DNA of 64,000 nt from Anaerolineae bacterium (GTDB lineage: Bacteria > Chloroflexota > Anaerolineae > 4572-78 > J111): positions 124,001 through 188,000 of the forward strand of contig JAKLJP010000005.1 in assembly GCA_023151115.1 (NCBI GenBank), written 5' to 3'. Positions 1 through 9,715 of the stretch are shown here, piece after piece. The position numbers were made by a program, and so were the translations under genes. Positions within the stretch are counted from its first letter, which is position 1; each line of letters starts with the position of its first letter. The notes beneath the pieces were generated by a model. That model saw nothing but the letters and a program-made list of their open reading frames with translations. It made no database searches and was not told where the DNA came from.

Positions 1-3000
1 AATGGTGAAGTGGAAGGTAGAACCCTGGCCGGGTATGCCTTCGCTCTCCACCCACATGGTCCCGCCCATTAGCTCGCTCAACCGTTTGCTGATGGATAGC
101 CCCAGGCCGGTACCGCCGTATTTGCGGGTAGTTGAAGCATCCACCTGGCTGAAAGAATGGAAGAGGCGATCCATGCGGTCGGGCGGTATGCCCAGGCCGG
201 AATCACGCACGGCAAAGTGAACTTCGTAGAGCGGCCCCGCATCGGCCTGACCGTTATTAGGCTTGGATTTGAGGACACGGCTCATCACCGACAAAATAAT
301 CTCGCCGGTGTCGGTGAATTTGACGGCATTGTTGAGCAAGTTCACCAGGATTTGGCGCAGGCGAGTCACATCACCTACCAGAGCGCTGGGGGTCAACTCG
401 CCAATGGTATAGGCCAGTTCCAGGTTCTTTTCGGCCGCTTTAATGGCTACCAGATCCAGCGCACTCTCGATACATTCGCGCAGGTCAAAAACCTGTTTTT
501 CCAGTTCCAACCGGCCCGCCTCGATTTTGGAGAAATCCAGAATGTCGTTAATCAGGGTTAGTAAGGTATCGCCGCCGCTACGGATGGTTTCGGCAAACTC
601 CTGCTGTTCGGCAGAAAGGGGGGTATCGAGCAGCAAACTGGTCATGCCAATAACAGCATTGAGAGGGGTGCGAATCTCATGGCTCATGTTGGCCAGAAAT
701 TCGCTTTTGATCCGCGTGGCCGACTCGGCTGCTTCTTTGGCTTGTTGCAGTTCCTCTTGTGCTTGTTTGAGGCTGGTAATATCGTGAATATAACCCAGTA
801 TACCCTGCACATTTCCGGCGTGGTCCTTATAGGGGATTTTGACAATACTTTGAATACGGCGCTGGCCGGCTATTTCCAATGTTTCTTCGGATATAATTTT
901 AGCTTCGCCTGTCTCTATCACTTCATCGTCACTCGGCCAGAAACCGATGATTCCTTTTTCCGGGTTACCTTTGACAATATCTTCAGGAAAGCCTAATTCC
1001 AAATCGTTTTTGCCGATAAAATCTTCTACCCTTAAGCCCATAGCGCGAGCGTGGCTCTGATTAATTAAGCGATAACGATGATCCAAGTCTTTCAGGAAGA
1101 TCCAGTCGGGGGTTGCATCCATAATGGTGCGTAGCAGGGCCTCGTTTTCTCTGAGCGCCTGTTCCGAGCGTTTCAGTCCGGTGATATCGTGGACAAAGGC
1201 CAGCACGCCCCAGACATTTCCTATGGCGTCTTTAAGGGGAACTTTGACCGTGCTTAACGTAAGCTCCTGTCCCTTGATTATGGCCGGTTCTTCAGCAACA
1301 TATTTCGGCTCCCCGGTTTCCATCACCTCACAATCGTCGGGCCAGAAACCCCGAATACCTTTGGCCGGATTACCCTTGACGATATCTTCCGGGACACCCA
1401 AATCCAGGTCAGTTTTACCCACCAGATAATCGGGCGCCAGATCAAATAAACCGGCATAGGCTTGGTTGACGAGTTGAAACCGATGGTTCTGATCCTTGAC
1501 AAAAATCCAGTCGGGGGTGGCATTAATAACCGTGCGCAGTAAATTGTGTTCTTCAGCCAGGGCTGCGGCCATTTGTTTGCGCTCGGTAATATCTTCGACC
1601 ATGCCGACGGCAAATTGAGGCTCATCGTTCTGGTTACGAATCATGGAAACGGTCAGATTACCCCAGATCACTCGGCCATCCCGATGAAAGTAGCGCTTCT
1701 CCAACTGGTAATAGTCGCGCCGGCCGGCGATTAATTCCTGATACAGCTCCATATCGGCAGCGGCATCATCAGGATGGGTAAATTCGGTAAAAACCATGGC
1801 TTGCAACTCGGCGGCGCTGTAGCCGAGCATCTGCTGTAAGGCGAAATTAGTTGTGACCGGACGCCCGGTCAGATCTACCAGGGCCATACCGATGGCGGCG
1901 CTGTCAAAAATGGCTTTGAACCGGCGTTCGCTTTCCCGCAGCGACTCTTCCATCGCTTTGCGTTCAGTTATATCCCGGCCCACTCCGACCAGCCCGATAA
2001 TCTGGCCCTGGCTGTCGCGCAAAGGCACTTTAGTAGATAACACCCAGCGCGTTTGTCCGGTTTGCGCGTCTATCAGCGGCTCTTCATAATCCACCAATCC
2101 CTGACCGGATTGGATGATTTTTTGCTCGTCGGCAAAATATTGCCGGGCTAACGTTTCCGGGTGAAAATCAAAGTCATTCTTGCCAATAAGCGCTTTCGGC
2201 GTAGATACCCCCAAGTTTCGAGCCATAACCGGGTTGGCAATGATAAAGCGGCTTTCAGCATCTTTGAAATAAACTTGATCAGGCAGGTTATCAATCAGGG
2301 TGCGCAACAGATGGCGCTCGCGCGCCATCGCTTCCTCAAACTGCTTACGTTCGGTCACATCAAGGATGAGACCCTGAGTATATACAACATGTCCGGCGGC
2401 GTCTCGTTCAATCACCGTCCGATCGTCTACCCAGTGTACCTGGCCCGCTTTGGTGATAATCCGGTATTCCAGCTTAAACCGATCAATTCCCCCGGCCGTA
2501 TAGGCTTGTATTTCCCGGTCAATCCGTCCTACATCTTCGGGGTGCATTATCGAGGCAAAGGATAACGCCCCAGATAGAAACTCTTCAGCCGTGTAACCGA
2601 ATTGGGTTACATTCTGAGAAACAAGCTGGACCGGCCAGCCTGTTTCCGCCGCTGCGCTCCGGCGGAAAAATACGGCGGGGCTGTTCTCAACTACTCGTAA
2701 CGTTTGGCGCAAACTCTCTTCGGCCTGTTTGCGCTCGGTTACATCACGCAGGATACAAAGAACTTCATCCAAAACAGTGTTGATCAGGCGAGCCTCAAAA
2801 TATTTAACTTCATCCTGGAAAGACTGCGAATACTCAAAAATTTGCATCTCGCCGCTTTCGTAAACTACTTCCAGGTGGGCGGTAATCTGTTCGGCCACGT
2901 GAGAGGGCAGGGTTTCACTGAGCTTTTTAGCGACAGGCCCGTTTTTTGATGCCGCTTCACCCAGGGCATGGAAGGCGATATAATCACCCTGGCGATTGAT

Positions 3001-5250
3001 CCAGAACATAAAGTCGGGGATGGCGTCGAGGATAGCCCGCTGGATGGCTTCGCTGTGGCGCAGGGCTTCCTCGGCTTGTTTACGCTTGGTGATGTCCTGG
3101 TTAGCTCCCACCGTTTTAACCGTCCGTCCCTGCTCATCTTTGATAACCCGGTATCTGACCAACATGTAACCTTCGCTCCCATCGGCGCGAATGATGCGGT
3201 GCTCAACCTGGCTTGCATAGGAGGGATCGGTCGTTTTGATCGCCTTCTCAGTCTCGGCGCCAACGATGAAAACATCGTCTGGATGGACAAACTTTTGGGC
3301 GTACAACGCCGCCGGCATCTGATAGCCGCCTTCTTGTGCGGCGCTGGTATGAAACAGGGCATAGAATTGGTCGTTGAAGGTGAAGGTCTGCGTGGCTATA
3401 TCCAATTCCCAATGGGCTAACCGGGCAATATCCAGGGCTTCAGCCAGTCGCGCTTCATTTTCGCGGAGCGCCTCCACCACCCGCTTGCGTTCGCTAATAT
3501 CTCGCGTCACCCCCACCAGGCCGATTACCTGGCCCTGGCTATCCCGTAAAGGAATTTTGCTGGTTAGACTCCAACCGATAACCTGGCCCCCCTCCACCCG
3601 AGGTTCTTCCCGATCAATAAGCGGCTGGCCTGAGCGGATAACGGCCATATCGTCGTCGTACCACTGTCGGGCCACTTCAGCCGGATAGAGCTCCAGGTCA
3701 GTTTTGCCCAGCAATTCTTCGTTGGTTGTTTTACCTGCTCCTTTTATGACAGGGCGATTGTGCAGCAGATGGCGGCCTGCCCGGTCTTTAACATAGATCG
3801 AATCGGGGATAGTATCAATGAGAGCCCGTAATAAGTTGCGCTCTTGGGTCAGCGCATCCTCAAGTTGCTTGTGTTCGGTGATATCTTCTTTCACCGCCAG
3901 AAAATGGGTAATCAGCCCAGCGGCATCTTTGATGGGCGAAATAGAAGTTGACTCCCAATACAGCTCTCCGTTCTTTTTCTTGTTCAGAAACTCACCGCGC
4001 CATTCTTTGCCGGCGGTGATGGTTTGCCACAACTGTTGGTATTTTTCAGGGGGGGTCTGGCCTGATTTAAGGATACGGGTGTGCTGGCCCAAAACTTCTT
4101 CAACCGTGTAGCCGGTTGTTTCGGCGAAGCGAGGGTTGGCATACTCAATATAGCCCTGGGGATTGGTAATAACAATAGTGCTGGCGCTCTGCTCCACCGC
4201 GTGTGACAGCTTGCGCAATTTCTCCTCGATTTGTTTGCGCTCATCGATATTCTGGATCATGCCAATCACAAAGAGCGGCCGCTGCTGTTCATCGCGCACC
4301 AGCGAAGCGGTGATATGGCCCCAGACCACCTGCCCATCTTTGTTAATATAACGTTTCTCCATTTGATAAACAGCTCGCTCACCCCGAACCAGTTCTTGAA
4401 ACAGGCTGTCCGTCTCATCCACATCAGTCTCATAGGTTATCCCCGTAACGGTCATCTGGCGCAGTTCTTCGGCGCTGTAATTCAACATTCTTTGGAAAGC
4501 CTCATTACTAACCAGGATTTTCCCCTGCATATCGGTCAGGGCAATCCCCATCGGGGCCGCCTCAAAAGTGGCCTGGAAAAGAGCTTCACTTTCCACCAGA
4601 GACTTCTTCATACGCTTGCGCTGCGCAAAATCCAGACGAATAGCTAGTATTGCTCCGATAGCCAAAGCAAACACCAGCAGGCTACTGCTAATGATGATCG
4701 CCTGGGTGGTCTGAGCCTGACCTTCCTTAACTACTGTGTGCTGGGCTAAAAGGGCCGTATACTCTTGGTAGGTCTGATCTATCTCGTCATGAATAACATC
4801 CATGATCTGCTTGCTTTGATTGCTCCAAATTAAATCCACCGCAGTCGTCCAGTCCACTTGAGGCCGGGTTTCGACAACGGTCCTGGTAATTTTGAGTTTA
4901 CGGAGAATCAACGGTTCCAAAACATTAAAATGCTCCTGCAAGCGCGAATCTTCCCCGGCCAAAAGGCGAAACTGCTCTAATTCTTGCCCGACCGCTTTAA
5001 CCGCTTCAGTATAGGCTGCTAAATAATCCTCATTCCTCGTAACCACATACCCCTGCGCACCTGTTTCGACATCCTTTAAATGGACCAGGATATCCTCAAG
5101 CCCGGACAGAATTTGGTAGGTATTCGTTTCTTCCTCATCCTGCTCAATCAGTTCAGCCAGACTCCAATAAGAGGCCAGGCCAACCACAATCAAGAGAAGC
5201 AGCGCGACCCCAAAACCAAACAAAATCTTATTTTCTAACGATAATTTCAT
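1..5250 (-). CDS. Ten-PAS membrane hybrid-type sensor histidine kinase (3' end cut by window edge)
   Basis: The frame is open from an ATG at 5250 to the left edge, giving 1750 codons with no stop. The N-terminus has a membrane segment (about residues 8-28), a periplasmic CHASE3-like helical region, and a second membrane segment near 188-208. Ten PAS domains follow, starting near residues 220, 353, 473, 593, 730, 845, 970, 1103, 1230 and 1363; most end in the usual D(I/V)TERK-type linker. A HisKA domain with the phosphoacceptor motif [10 protein letters not shown] lies near 1523. An HATPase domain with N-box [11 protein letters not shown] and G-box GTGLGLSIS runs to the edge. A C-terminal receiver or Hpt may lie outside the window. 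The start overlaps the stop of the upstream response-regulator gene as ATGA, so the two are probably translationally coupled. The ligand is unknown. PAS1/PAS8, PAS3/PAS7 and PAS9/PAS10 are notably alike, suggesting internal duplication. Confidence 0.93.
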   Translation of the reverse strand, partial: MKLSLENKILFGFGVALLLLIVVGLASYWSLAELIEQDEEETNTYQILSGLEDILVHLKDVETGAQGYVVTRNEDYLAAYTEAVKAVGQELEQFRLLAGEDSRLQEHFNVLEPLILRKLKITRTVVETRPQVDWTTAVDLIWSNQSKQIMDVIHDEIDQTYQEYTALLAQHTVVKEGQAQTTQAIIISSSLLVFALAIGAILAIRLDFAQRKRMKKSLVESEALFQATFEAAPMGIALTDMQGKILVSNEAFQRMLNYSAEELRQMTVTGITYETDVDETDSLFQELVRGERAVYQMEKRYINKDGQVVWGHITASLVRDEQQRPLFVIGMIQNIDERKQIEEKLRKLSHAVEQSASTIVITNPQGYIEYANPRFAETTGYTVEEVLGQHTRILKSGQTPPEKYQQLWQTITAGKEWRGEFLNKKKNGELYWESTSISPIKDAAGLITHFLAVKEDITEHKQLEDALTQERNLLRALIDTIPDSIYVKDRAGRHLLHNRPVIKGAGKTTNEELLGKTDLELYPAEVARQWYDDDMAVIRSGQPLIDREEPRVEGGQVIGWSLTSKIPLRDSQGQVIGLVGVTRDISERKRVVEALRENEARLAEALDIARLAHWELDIATQTFTFNDQFYALFHTSAAQEGGYQMPAALYAQKFVHPDDVFIVGAETEKAIKTTDPSYASQVEHRIIRADGSEGYMLVRYRVIKDEQGRTVKTVGANQDITKRKQAEEALRHSEAIQRAILDAIPDFMFWINRQGDYIAFHALGEAASKNGPVAKKLSETLPSHVAEQITAHLEVVYESGEMQIFEYSQSFQDEVKYFEARLINTVLDEVLCILRDVTERKQAEESLRQTLRVVENSPAVFFRRSAAAETGWPVQLVSQNVTQFGYTAEEFLSGALSFASIMHPEDVGRIDREIQAYTAGGIDRFKLEYRIITKAGQVHWVDDRTVIERDAAGHVVYTQGLILDVTERKQFEEAMARERHLLRTLIDNLPDQVYFKDAESRFIIANPVMARNLGVSTPKALIGKNDFDFHPETLARQYFADEQKIIQSGQGLVDYEEPLIDAQTGQTRWVLSTKVPLRDSQGQIIGLVGVGRDITERKAMEESLRESERRFKAIFDSAAIGMALVDLTGRPVTTNFALQQMLGYSAAELQAMVFTEFTHPDDAAADMELYQELIAGRRDYYQLEKRYFHRDGRVIWGNLTVSMIRNQNDEPQFAVGMVEDITERKQMAAALAEEHNLLRTVINATPDWIFVKDQNHRFQLVNQAYAGLFDLAPDYLVGKTDLDLGVPEDIVKGNPAKGIRGFWPDDCEVMETGEPKYVAEEPAIIKGQELTLSTVKVPLKDAIGNVWGVLAFVHDITGLKRSEQALRENEALLRTIMDATPDWIFLKDLDHRYRLINQSHARAMGLRVEDFIGKNDLELGFPEDIVKGNPEKGIIGFWPSDDEVIETGEAKIISEETLEIAGQRRIQSIVKIPYKDHAGNVQGILGYIHDITSLKQAQEELQQAKEAAESATRIKSEFLANMSHEIRTPLNAVIGMTSLLLDTPLSAEQQEFAETIRSGGDTLLTLINDILDFSKIEAGRLELEKQVFDLRECIESALDLVAIKAAEKNLELAYTIGELTPSALVGDVTRLRQILVNLLNNAVKFTDTGEIILSVMSRVLKSKPNNGQADAGPLYEVHFAVRDSGLGIPPDRMDRLFHSFSQVDASTTRKYGGTGLGLSISKRLSELMGGTMWVESEGIPGQGSTFHFTI

Positions 5251-5873
5251 GCTAAACCTCGCCTGCGCCGCAGTTCAGCCAACTCCGGCGCCACATGTTT
5301 TTGATAGCAATCGGGGCAAATGCTGTGGGTAAAAGCGGCCCCGAAATGAGCTTCTATATAACTTTCAAGCTGCTGCCAGTAGTTGTCATCATCCCGAATC
5401 TTTTTACAGTAGGAGCAAATGGGCAAAAAGCTCTCAAGCTGCTCCACCTGGGCCAGAGCTGCTTCCAGTTCTTTGACCCGGTTTGCCAGCTCGCATTGCA
5501 ACTGCACTACCCGCACCCCCACCTGAAGCCGCGCCCGCAGTTCTTTGGCATCAAACGGTTTGATCAAGTAATCATCCGCCCCGGCCTGTAATCCGGCCAC
5601 TATATCCTCCTGCCGGCCCTTGCTGGTGAGCAAAATAAGGTAGAGCGTTGACAAATCAGGGTTTTGACGCATCCGGTGGCAAACCTCGCTCCCGTCCAGG
5701 CCGGGCATCATCCAATCGAGGATGGCCAGCCGAGGAGCATCTTCAGCCTGGAGCGCCTGCCAGGCTTCATTGCCATCGGTTGTCACTACGGCCTCATAGC
5801 CCCAGGCAGTCAGGGTTACTTCTAACAGGCGGCGTGACACGGGATCGTCGTCAGCAATTAAGACTCTCATCAT
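5247..5873 (-). CDS. Response regulator with C-terminal double-CxxC segment
   Basis: This 208-residue protein has an N-terminal receiver domain (about 3-120). The acidic pocket is D8-D10, the likely phosphoacceptor is D53 in ILDWMMPG, and the conserved lysine is in LIKPFD. A short coiled-coil-like linker (about 122-148) follows. The tail contains two CxxC pairs (C153/C156 and C186/C189) with H183 between, which resembles the zinc-binding tail found on some receiver and PAS proteins. There is no DNA-binding domain, so output is probably through protein contact. AAGGAAAATT precedes the ATG. The stop overlaps the start of the ten-PAS kinase by four bases, which marks that kinase as the likely partner. 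Confidence 0.9.
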   Translation of the reverse strand: MMRVLIADDDPVSRRLLEVTLTAWGYEAVVTTDGNEAWQALQAEDAPRLAILDWMMPGLDGSEVCHRMRQNPDLSTLYLILLTSKGRQEDIVAGLQAGADDYLIKPFDAKELRARLQVGVRVVQLQCELANRVKELEAALAQVEQLESFLPICSYCKKIRDDDNYWQQLESYIEAHFGAAFTHSICPDCYQKHVAPELAELRRRRGLA

Positions 5874-5888
5874 AATTTTCCTTTTCTA

Positions 5889-6290
5889 CTAAATCTGCCG
5901 GCCCAAAGGGTCCGGTTCGGAACCGTTGAGCAGGGTACTAATCAAAACCGGCAACTGCGTTCCAAATTCTGATTTGGCCATAAACCCATCCGCGCCGGCT
6001 GTTTCGGCGGCGGCGCGATATTCGGGGCTGTCATGCATAGTCAGGATAATGACTCGCGGCGGGTGGGGTTGGGCTTTAATATAGCGGGTTGCTTCCAATC
6101 CGCTCATACCGGGCATCGCGACATCCATAAAAACCAGGTCCGGCTGCAAGTTGACCACCTGAGTTAATCCTTCCAGCCCGGAAGAAGCGTAGCCAACTAC
6201 GGCTACACCGGGCACGGTGGTGAGAAAATGGGTGGCGGCTGTAATAAATTTGGGATTATCATCTACAAGTAAAATCTGGAGAGGTGACAT
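5889..6290 (-). CDS. Stand-alone receiver-domain response regulator
   Basis: This 133-residue protein is only a CheY/NarL-type receiver domain. It has the D10-D11 acidic pair, phosphoacceptor D56 in LVFMDVAMPG, and the switch threonine in ILTMHDS. The usual lysine is present in FMAKSEF. The helix-turn-helix of NarL relatives is absent, so it probably works in phosphorelay or by protein contact. It lies 15 bp upstream of the next response regulator on the same strand and is probably part of the same operon as the ten-PAS kinase. Confidence 0.9.
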   Translation of the reverse strand: MSPLQILLVDDNPKFITAATHFLTTVPGVAVVGYASSGLEGLTQVVNLQPDLVFMDVAMPGMSGLEATRYIKAQPHPPRVIILTMHDSPEYRAAAETAGADGFMAKSEFGTQLPVLISTLLNGSEPDPLGRQI

Positions 6291-6332
6291 GTTTGCTTCC
6301 TGACGGAAATTGAGATACCTCTACGGAACTCA

Positions 6333-6424
6333 TGTCATTCCGACCGTAGGGAGGAATCTCTGTTATCAAGGCAAAAATATTATGGTGGGCAAGAAGATTT
6401 CTCGCTGGCGCTCGAAATGACATG
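6333..6424. repeat. Dispersed inverted repeat family A, copy 1
   Basis: The ends are inverted relatives of each other: TGTCATTCCGACC at the left and CTCGAAATGACATG at the right, with internal GGAATCTC and AGATTTCTC. A closely similar element lies at 15691-15773. This is a small palindromic intergenic element with no coding capacity. Confidence 0.8.
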
Positions 6425-6540
6425 CCGGAAATGGGACACATTAAATCGTGACGAATCTACGTAATCCTATACTTAGTTTATTCGCAAACGGCTGTAAAAA
6501 CAATGAGGGAAAAACTGAGGGTATGAGGGGGAAAAGACCC

Positions 6541-6622
6541 TAGACGATTTTGGATTTTGGATTTACGCTTGGGTTGAACTAACGCTTTCAATCGTAAATC
6601 GCCAATCGTAAATCGTAAATCC
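6541..6622. repeat. Word-type repeat block (GATTTTGGATTT / AATCGTAAATC words)
   Basis: Tandem copies of TTTTGGAT and GGATTTACG on the left face AATCGTAAATC words on the right, allowing an imperfect hairpin. It belongs to the set of locus-specific short-word inverted repeats seen throughout the window. Confidence 0.6.
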
Positions 6623-6623
6623 T

Positions 6624-6720
6624 TAGAAACTGTCTATCTAAAAAGTGCCTGAGACAGGAGTGCAAACCTTGGTTTGCCGGGCAAGGCAAGCCTTGCACTC
6701 CAGCCTTTCAGACAACCTCT
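6624..6720. repeat. Dispersed repeat family B, copy 1
   Basis: It contains CTGAGACAGG, GCAAACCTTGGTTTGC, GGCAAGGCAAGCCTTGC and a final TTTCAGACA. The same blocks occur in reverse orientation at 19107-19202. Each of the internal blocks is itself palindromic. Confidence 0.8.
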
Positions 6721-6754
6721 TATAGACAAATCACTTAAAAGTCATACTATCATT

Positions 6755-6814
6755 GTAGCAGCGACGGCTTCCACGCCGTCGCTTGGCCGGGCGTGGGAGC
6801 CCGGCTCGCTAAAA
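6755..6814. repeat. REP-like double hairpin, isolated copy
   Basis: Two adjacent imperfect palindromes (GCGACGGC..GCCGTCGC and CCGGGCGTGGGAGCCCGG). In reverse complement it closely matches the REP cluster at 35922-35985 beside the RAYT gene, so it is a likely product of the same system. Confidence 0.75.
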
Positions 6815-6843
6815 GATTGTACGATGTTTATCTGTTTTGTCTA

Positions 6844-7497
6844 TCAGGTATCCGGGCTAACCAGCCCTACTCGAATGGCATAACGCACCAACCCGGCGAT
6901 GTCGTGAATATCCAGCCGCTCCATCAATTGGGTGCGATAGGTTTCGACGGTTTTGACGCTGAGGTTCAAAATCCGAGCAATTTCCTTGGTGGTCTGGCCT
7001 TCGGCGATAAGCTGCAAAATCTCCCGCTGACGGGGAGTCAACTGCTCAAGCGAGTTCGGCTGGCTGCCGACGCGCTGCACATATTCGGCAATCACGTGCT
7101 TTGATACCGCCGGGCTGAGATACATTTCACCCCGCATCACCGCCCTGACAGCTAATTCGAGTTCGGTGGTGCCGGCGTCTTTAAGTAAGTAACCCACAGC
7201 GCCGCTGCGCAAAGCCCGCAGTACATACTCTTCGTGGGCGTGCATTGACAGGATAATAATGCGGGTCTGCGGCAACTCATCGAGGGCCTGGGCGGCCGCT
7301 TCCAGCCCGTTCAGCCCCGGCATGCCAATATCCATCAAAACCACATCCGGCTGGTGCAAGGTTATCAGCCGCAGCGCTTCCCGGCCGTCGCCGGCTTCGG
7401 CCACCACCTCCATATCGGGCAGGCTTTGCAGCAAGGCGCGAAATCCGGCCCGCACCAGGGCATGGTCATCGGCCAACAAAACCCGGATTGGTTTCAT
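6844..7497 (-). CDS. NarL/FixJ-family response regulator
   Basis: This 217-residue protein has a receiver domain (1-120) with D10-D11, phosphoacceptor D56 in VLMDIGMPG and lysine in LLKDAG. A LuxR-type helix-turn-helix (about 150-212) contains LTPRQREILQLIAEG and the recognition helix around LSVKTVETYR. The start overlaps the stop of the upstream histidine kinase by four bases (ATGA), so the two form a coupled pair. It is expected to bind DNA once phosphorylated by that kinase. Targets cannot be read from the sequence. Confidence 0.95.
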   Translation of the reverse strand: MKPIRVLLADDHALVRAGFRALLQSLPDMEVVAEAGDGREALRLITLHQPDVVLMDIGMPGLNGLEAAAQALDELPQTRIIILSMHAHEEYVLRALRSGAVGYLLKDAGTTELELAVRAVMRGEMYLSPAVSKHVIAEYVQRVGSQPNSLEQLTPRQREILQLIAEGQTTKEIARILNLSVKTVETYRTQLMERLDIHDIAGLVRYAIRVGLVSPDT

Positions 7498-8870
7498 GCC
7501 GATCTATCCTCTGCCAAAGTCGGGGGCACGGGCAGAAAAACCCGAATTTGCGTCCCCTGGCCGGGTGCGGACTCCAATTCAAAGCGCCCGCCCAACAGCG
7601 AGACCCGTTCTTGCATCCCCACCAGGCCCAACCCTTTGCCATAAGCCACCCGCTTCAGGGTCGGCTCGACTTCAAAACCCAGGCCGTCATCGCCGATGAC
7701 CAACTGCAATTCCTTGTCATGCTGCTGCAAATCAACTTGAATAGTTTGAGCCTGGGCATGGCGCAAAGCATTGGTCAGCGCCTCCTGTACCAGGCGAAAA
7801 CAAACCGTTTCCAGATTGGCCGGAAGCTGTAGATTGGACGGGGTGACAGTGAGCTGTGCGCTCAGGCCCGCCCAGCTAGCCTGACGATCCAAATACCAGC
7901 GCAGGGTTGCCACCAGGCCCAGGTCGTCCAGGAGCGAAGGGCGTAAATCGAGTGAAAGGTTGCGTACCTGCTGGATGGCCTGCTCCACGATATCCATACT
8001 CTCCTGCAAAGAGGCAGTCAGGTCCGAGACCCCAGAGCGGCGCTGCATGGCTTGTAGATTTATTTTCACGGCGGTCAGGGTTTGGCCGATCTCGTCGTGC
8101 AATTCGCGGGCAATGTGTCGACGCTCGGCTTCCTGTGCGTCAACCAATTGCTGCGAAAGGAGCTGCAAGCGCTCAAATAAACGGGCTTTGACCAGGGCCA
8201 CCGCTGTCAGGTTGGCAAAGGATTGCAGAATTTGCAGCCGGTTGGGGGTAAAATAGTCCGGCTGGCGGCTATAGACGCTCATCACACCCAAGACTTCACC
8301 ATTGTGGAGCAGCGGCAGGGCGGCTAGAGAATAGGCGTCGTCAGTCAAAGCGGCTGGTTGGGCCTGCCTGGCCTCAGGCTCAGAATAGCGACTGGCTACT
8401 GCCTGGGTGGTATGGATAGCTTGACGTATCAGCTCTTGCCCGGCGGCGCTACTGGCCCCAACCTGATTGAGCGGATGTGAGTCGCTATGATCGTGAGGGG
8501 GATAGACGGCCGCAGGATGAATCTCGTCTTCGTCGTTGGTGAGCACCCCCACCCAACTCAGTTGCAGATCAAACCGGCTGACTATCAACTGGCAGGCCGT
8601 TTGCAACGTTGTCTCGATATTGTTTTGACTCAAAAAGACCTGTGAAGCCTCAAAAAGTACGGCCAAATCGGCCGCATTCTGGCGCAGCGCCTTTTCAGCT
8701 TGCTTAAGCTCTCCAATTTTTAGGTTAAGGTCACGGGCATAAAGGATAGTTTGTTCGTAAGCAATTTTCAGTTTTTGGGGATTATCTGTGAGCGAGGCTT
8801 CAACTGGGGCAGGCTCAGTCAAATTAATATCGGCATCGGCTGGAGGACCTTTGGCCCTTGAATCATCCAT
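7494..8870 (-). CDS. GAF-domain NarX/DegS-type histidine kinase
   Basis: This soluble 458-residue kinase has a short N-terminal coiled coil (about 35-70) and a GAF domain (about 72-230). A HisKA_3 dimerisation domain carries H258 in ARELHDEIGQ, and an HATPase domain (about 355-450) has N-box EALTNALRHA and G-box DDGLGFE. No membrane segment is visible, so it probably senses a cytoplasmic signal through the GAF domain. Its stop overlaps the start of the LuxR-type regulator, the expected phosphotransfer partner. It begins 17 bp after the preceding response-regulator gene. Confidence 0.95.
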   Translation of the reverse strand: MDDSRAKGPPADADINLTEPAPVEASLTDNPQKLKIAYEQTILYARDLNLKIGELKQAEKALRQNAADLAVLFEASQVFLSQNNIETTLQTACQLIVSRFDLQLSWVGVLTNDEDEIHPAAVYPPHDHSDSHPLNQVGASSAAGQELIRQAIHTTQAVASRYSEPEARQAQPAALTDDAYSLAALPLLHNGEVLGVMSVYSRQPDYFTPNRLQILQSFANLTAVALVKARLFERLQLLSQQLVDAQEAERRHIARELHDEIGQTLTAVKINLQAMQRRSGVSDLTASLQESMDIVEQAIQQVRNLSLDLRPSLLDDLGLVATLRWYLDRQASWAGLSAQLTVTPSNLQLPANLETVCFRLVQEALTNALRHAQAQTIQVDLQQHDKELQLVIGDDGLGFEVEPTLKRVAYGKGLGLVGMQERVSLLGGRFELESAPGQGTQIRVFLPVPPTLAEDRSA

Positions 8871-8887
8871 AACGATCCTGTTCCAAA

Positions 8888-9715
8888 CTATTGCGGAAGT
8901 TGCAGTACATAGCCGCGTTTCCGCACAGTATGCAGCAGCGGTGCGTGCGGAATCAGGGCATTAATTTTGTGGCGCAAACGGCAGATATGAGGCCGGACAA
9001 TATTTTGGGCTTCTCTTTCGCTGGCGCTGTAACCCCAGCCGGTCTGGATAAGATCACGGCAGGAAAGAACCTGATCGGGGCACATCATTAAACTGGCTAA
9101 AATAGCCGTTTCACCTTCGGTCAAGTGTAAAGATTGTGTCTTTTCACCCGCGACCATTAACAATCGTTTATGGCGGTCAAGGGTGAGCGGATGCAGATAA
9201 AGGGTGTCCAAAAGGTCGGGCGGTATCATTGCCGGAGCCGAGGCGGGTTCTGTCTGGCGCAGCGCCTCCAGGGCCTCACCCATCACCTCGACCAGCCGCT
9301 GGCGCTGACGCTGTGCAGCTCGTTTTTCCAGAGAGCGGGTGACTACTCTGGCGATTTCCTGGAGGCTGGCCGGCTTTTGCAGGTAATCTATGGCCTCGGA
9401 TTTTACGGCGGCGATGGCGCTTTCCAGGGTGGCGTGACCGGTCAGGATGACAATCAATAATTCCGGACACAACTGGCGAGCGCGGGCCATCACTTCGATG
9501 CCATCCAGACCGGGCGGCATGCGCATGTCCAGCAGCATCAGGTCGTAAACATTTTGGGTCAGCATCAGCAGTGCCTCCTGGCCGCCGGCTGCTTCCGCAA
9601 CGGTATAGCCCAACAAACTCAGGGCACGGCCCACCGACGAGCGGATGTTGGGTTCATCGTCGACAATCAACAAACGAATCCCCAGGTTAGTTGGCGCGTA
9701 GGTTGAGGGTGTCAT
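8888..9715 (-). CDS. Response regulator with winged-helix (OmpR-type) output
   Basis: This 275-residue protein has a receiver domain (about 13-130) with phosphoacceptor D63 in LMLLDMRMPPG and lysine in YLQKPAS. A linker helix follows, then a C-terminal Trans_reg_C winged helix (about 190-272) with LTEGETAILASL and VRPHICRLRHKI. The start lies 29 bases inside the 3' end of the upstream kinase gene; GGAG seven bases before the ATG supports it. The overlap implies translational coupling to that kinase. Confidence 0.93.
   Translation of the reverse strand: MTPSTYAPTNLGIRLLIVDDEPNIRSSVGRALSLLGYTVAEAAGGQEALLMLTQNVYDLMLLDMRMPPGLDGIEVMARARQLCPELLIVILTGHATLESAIAAVKSEAIDYLQKPASLQEIARVVTRSLEKRAAQRQRQRLVEVMGEALEALRQTEPASAPAMIPPDLLDTLYLHPLTLDRHKRLLMVAGEKTQSLHLTEGETAILASLMMCPDQVLSCRDLIQTGWGYSASEREAQNIVRPHICRLRHKINALIPHAPLLHTVRKRGYVLQLPQ

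Larger units (their letters stand above)
6291..6843. other. 553-bp intergenic region rich in repeats
   Basis: No credible gene lies here. From left to right it holds a dispersed inverted repeat (6333-6424), a word-type repeat block (6541-6622), a second dispersed repeat (6624-6720) and a REP-like double hairpin (6755-6814). Each is listed separately. It separates two groups of two-component genes and may carry the promoter for the receiver gene ending at 5889. Confidence 0.7.
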
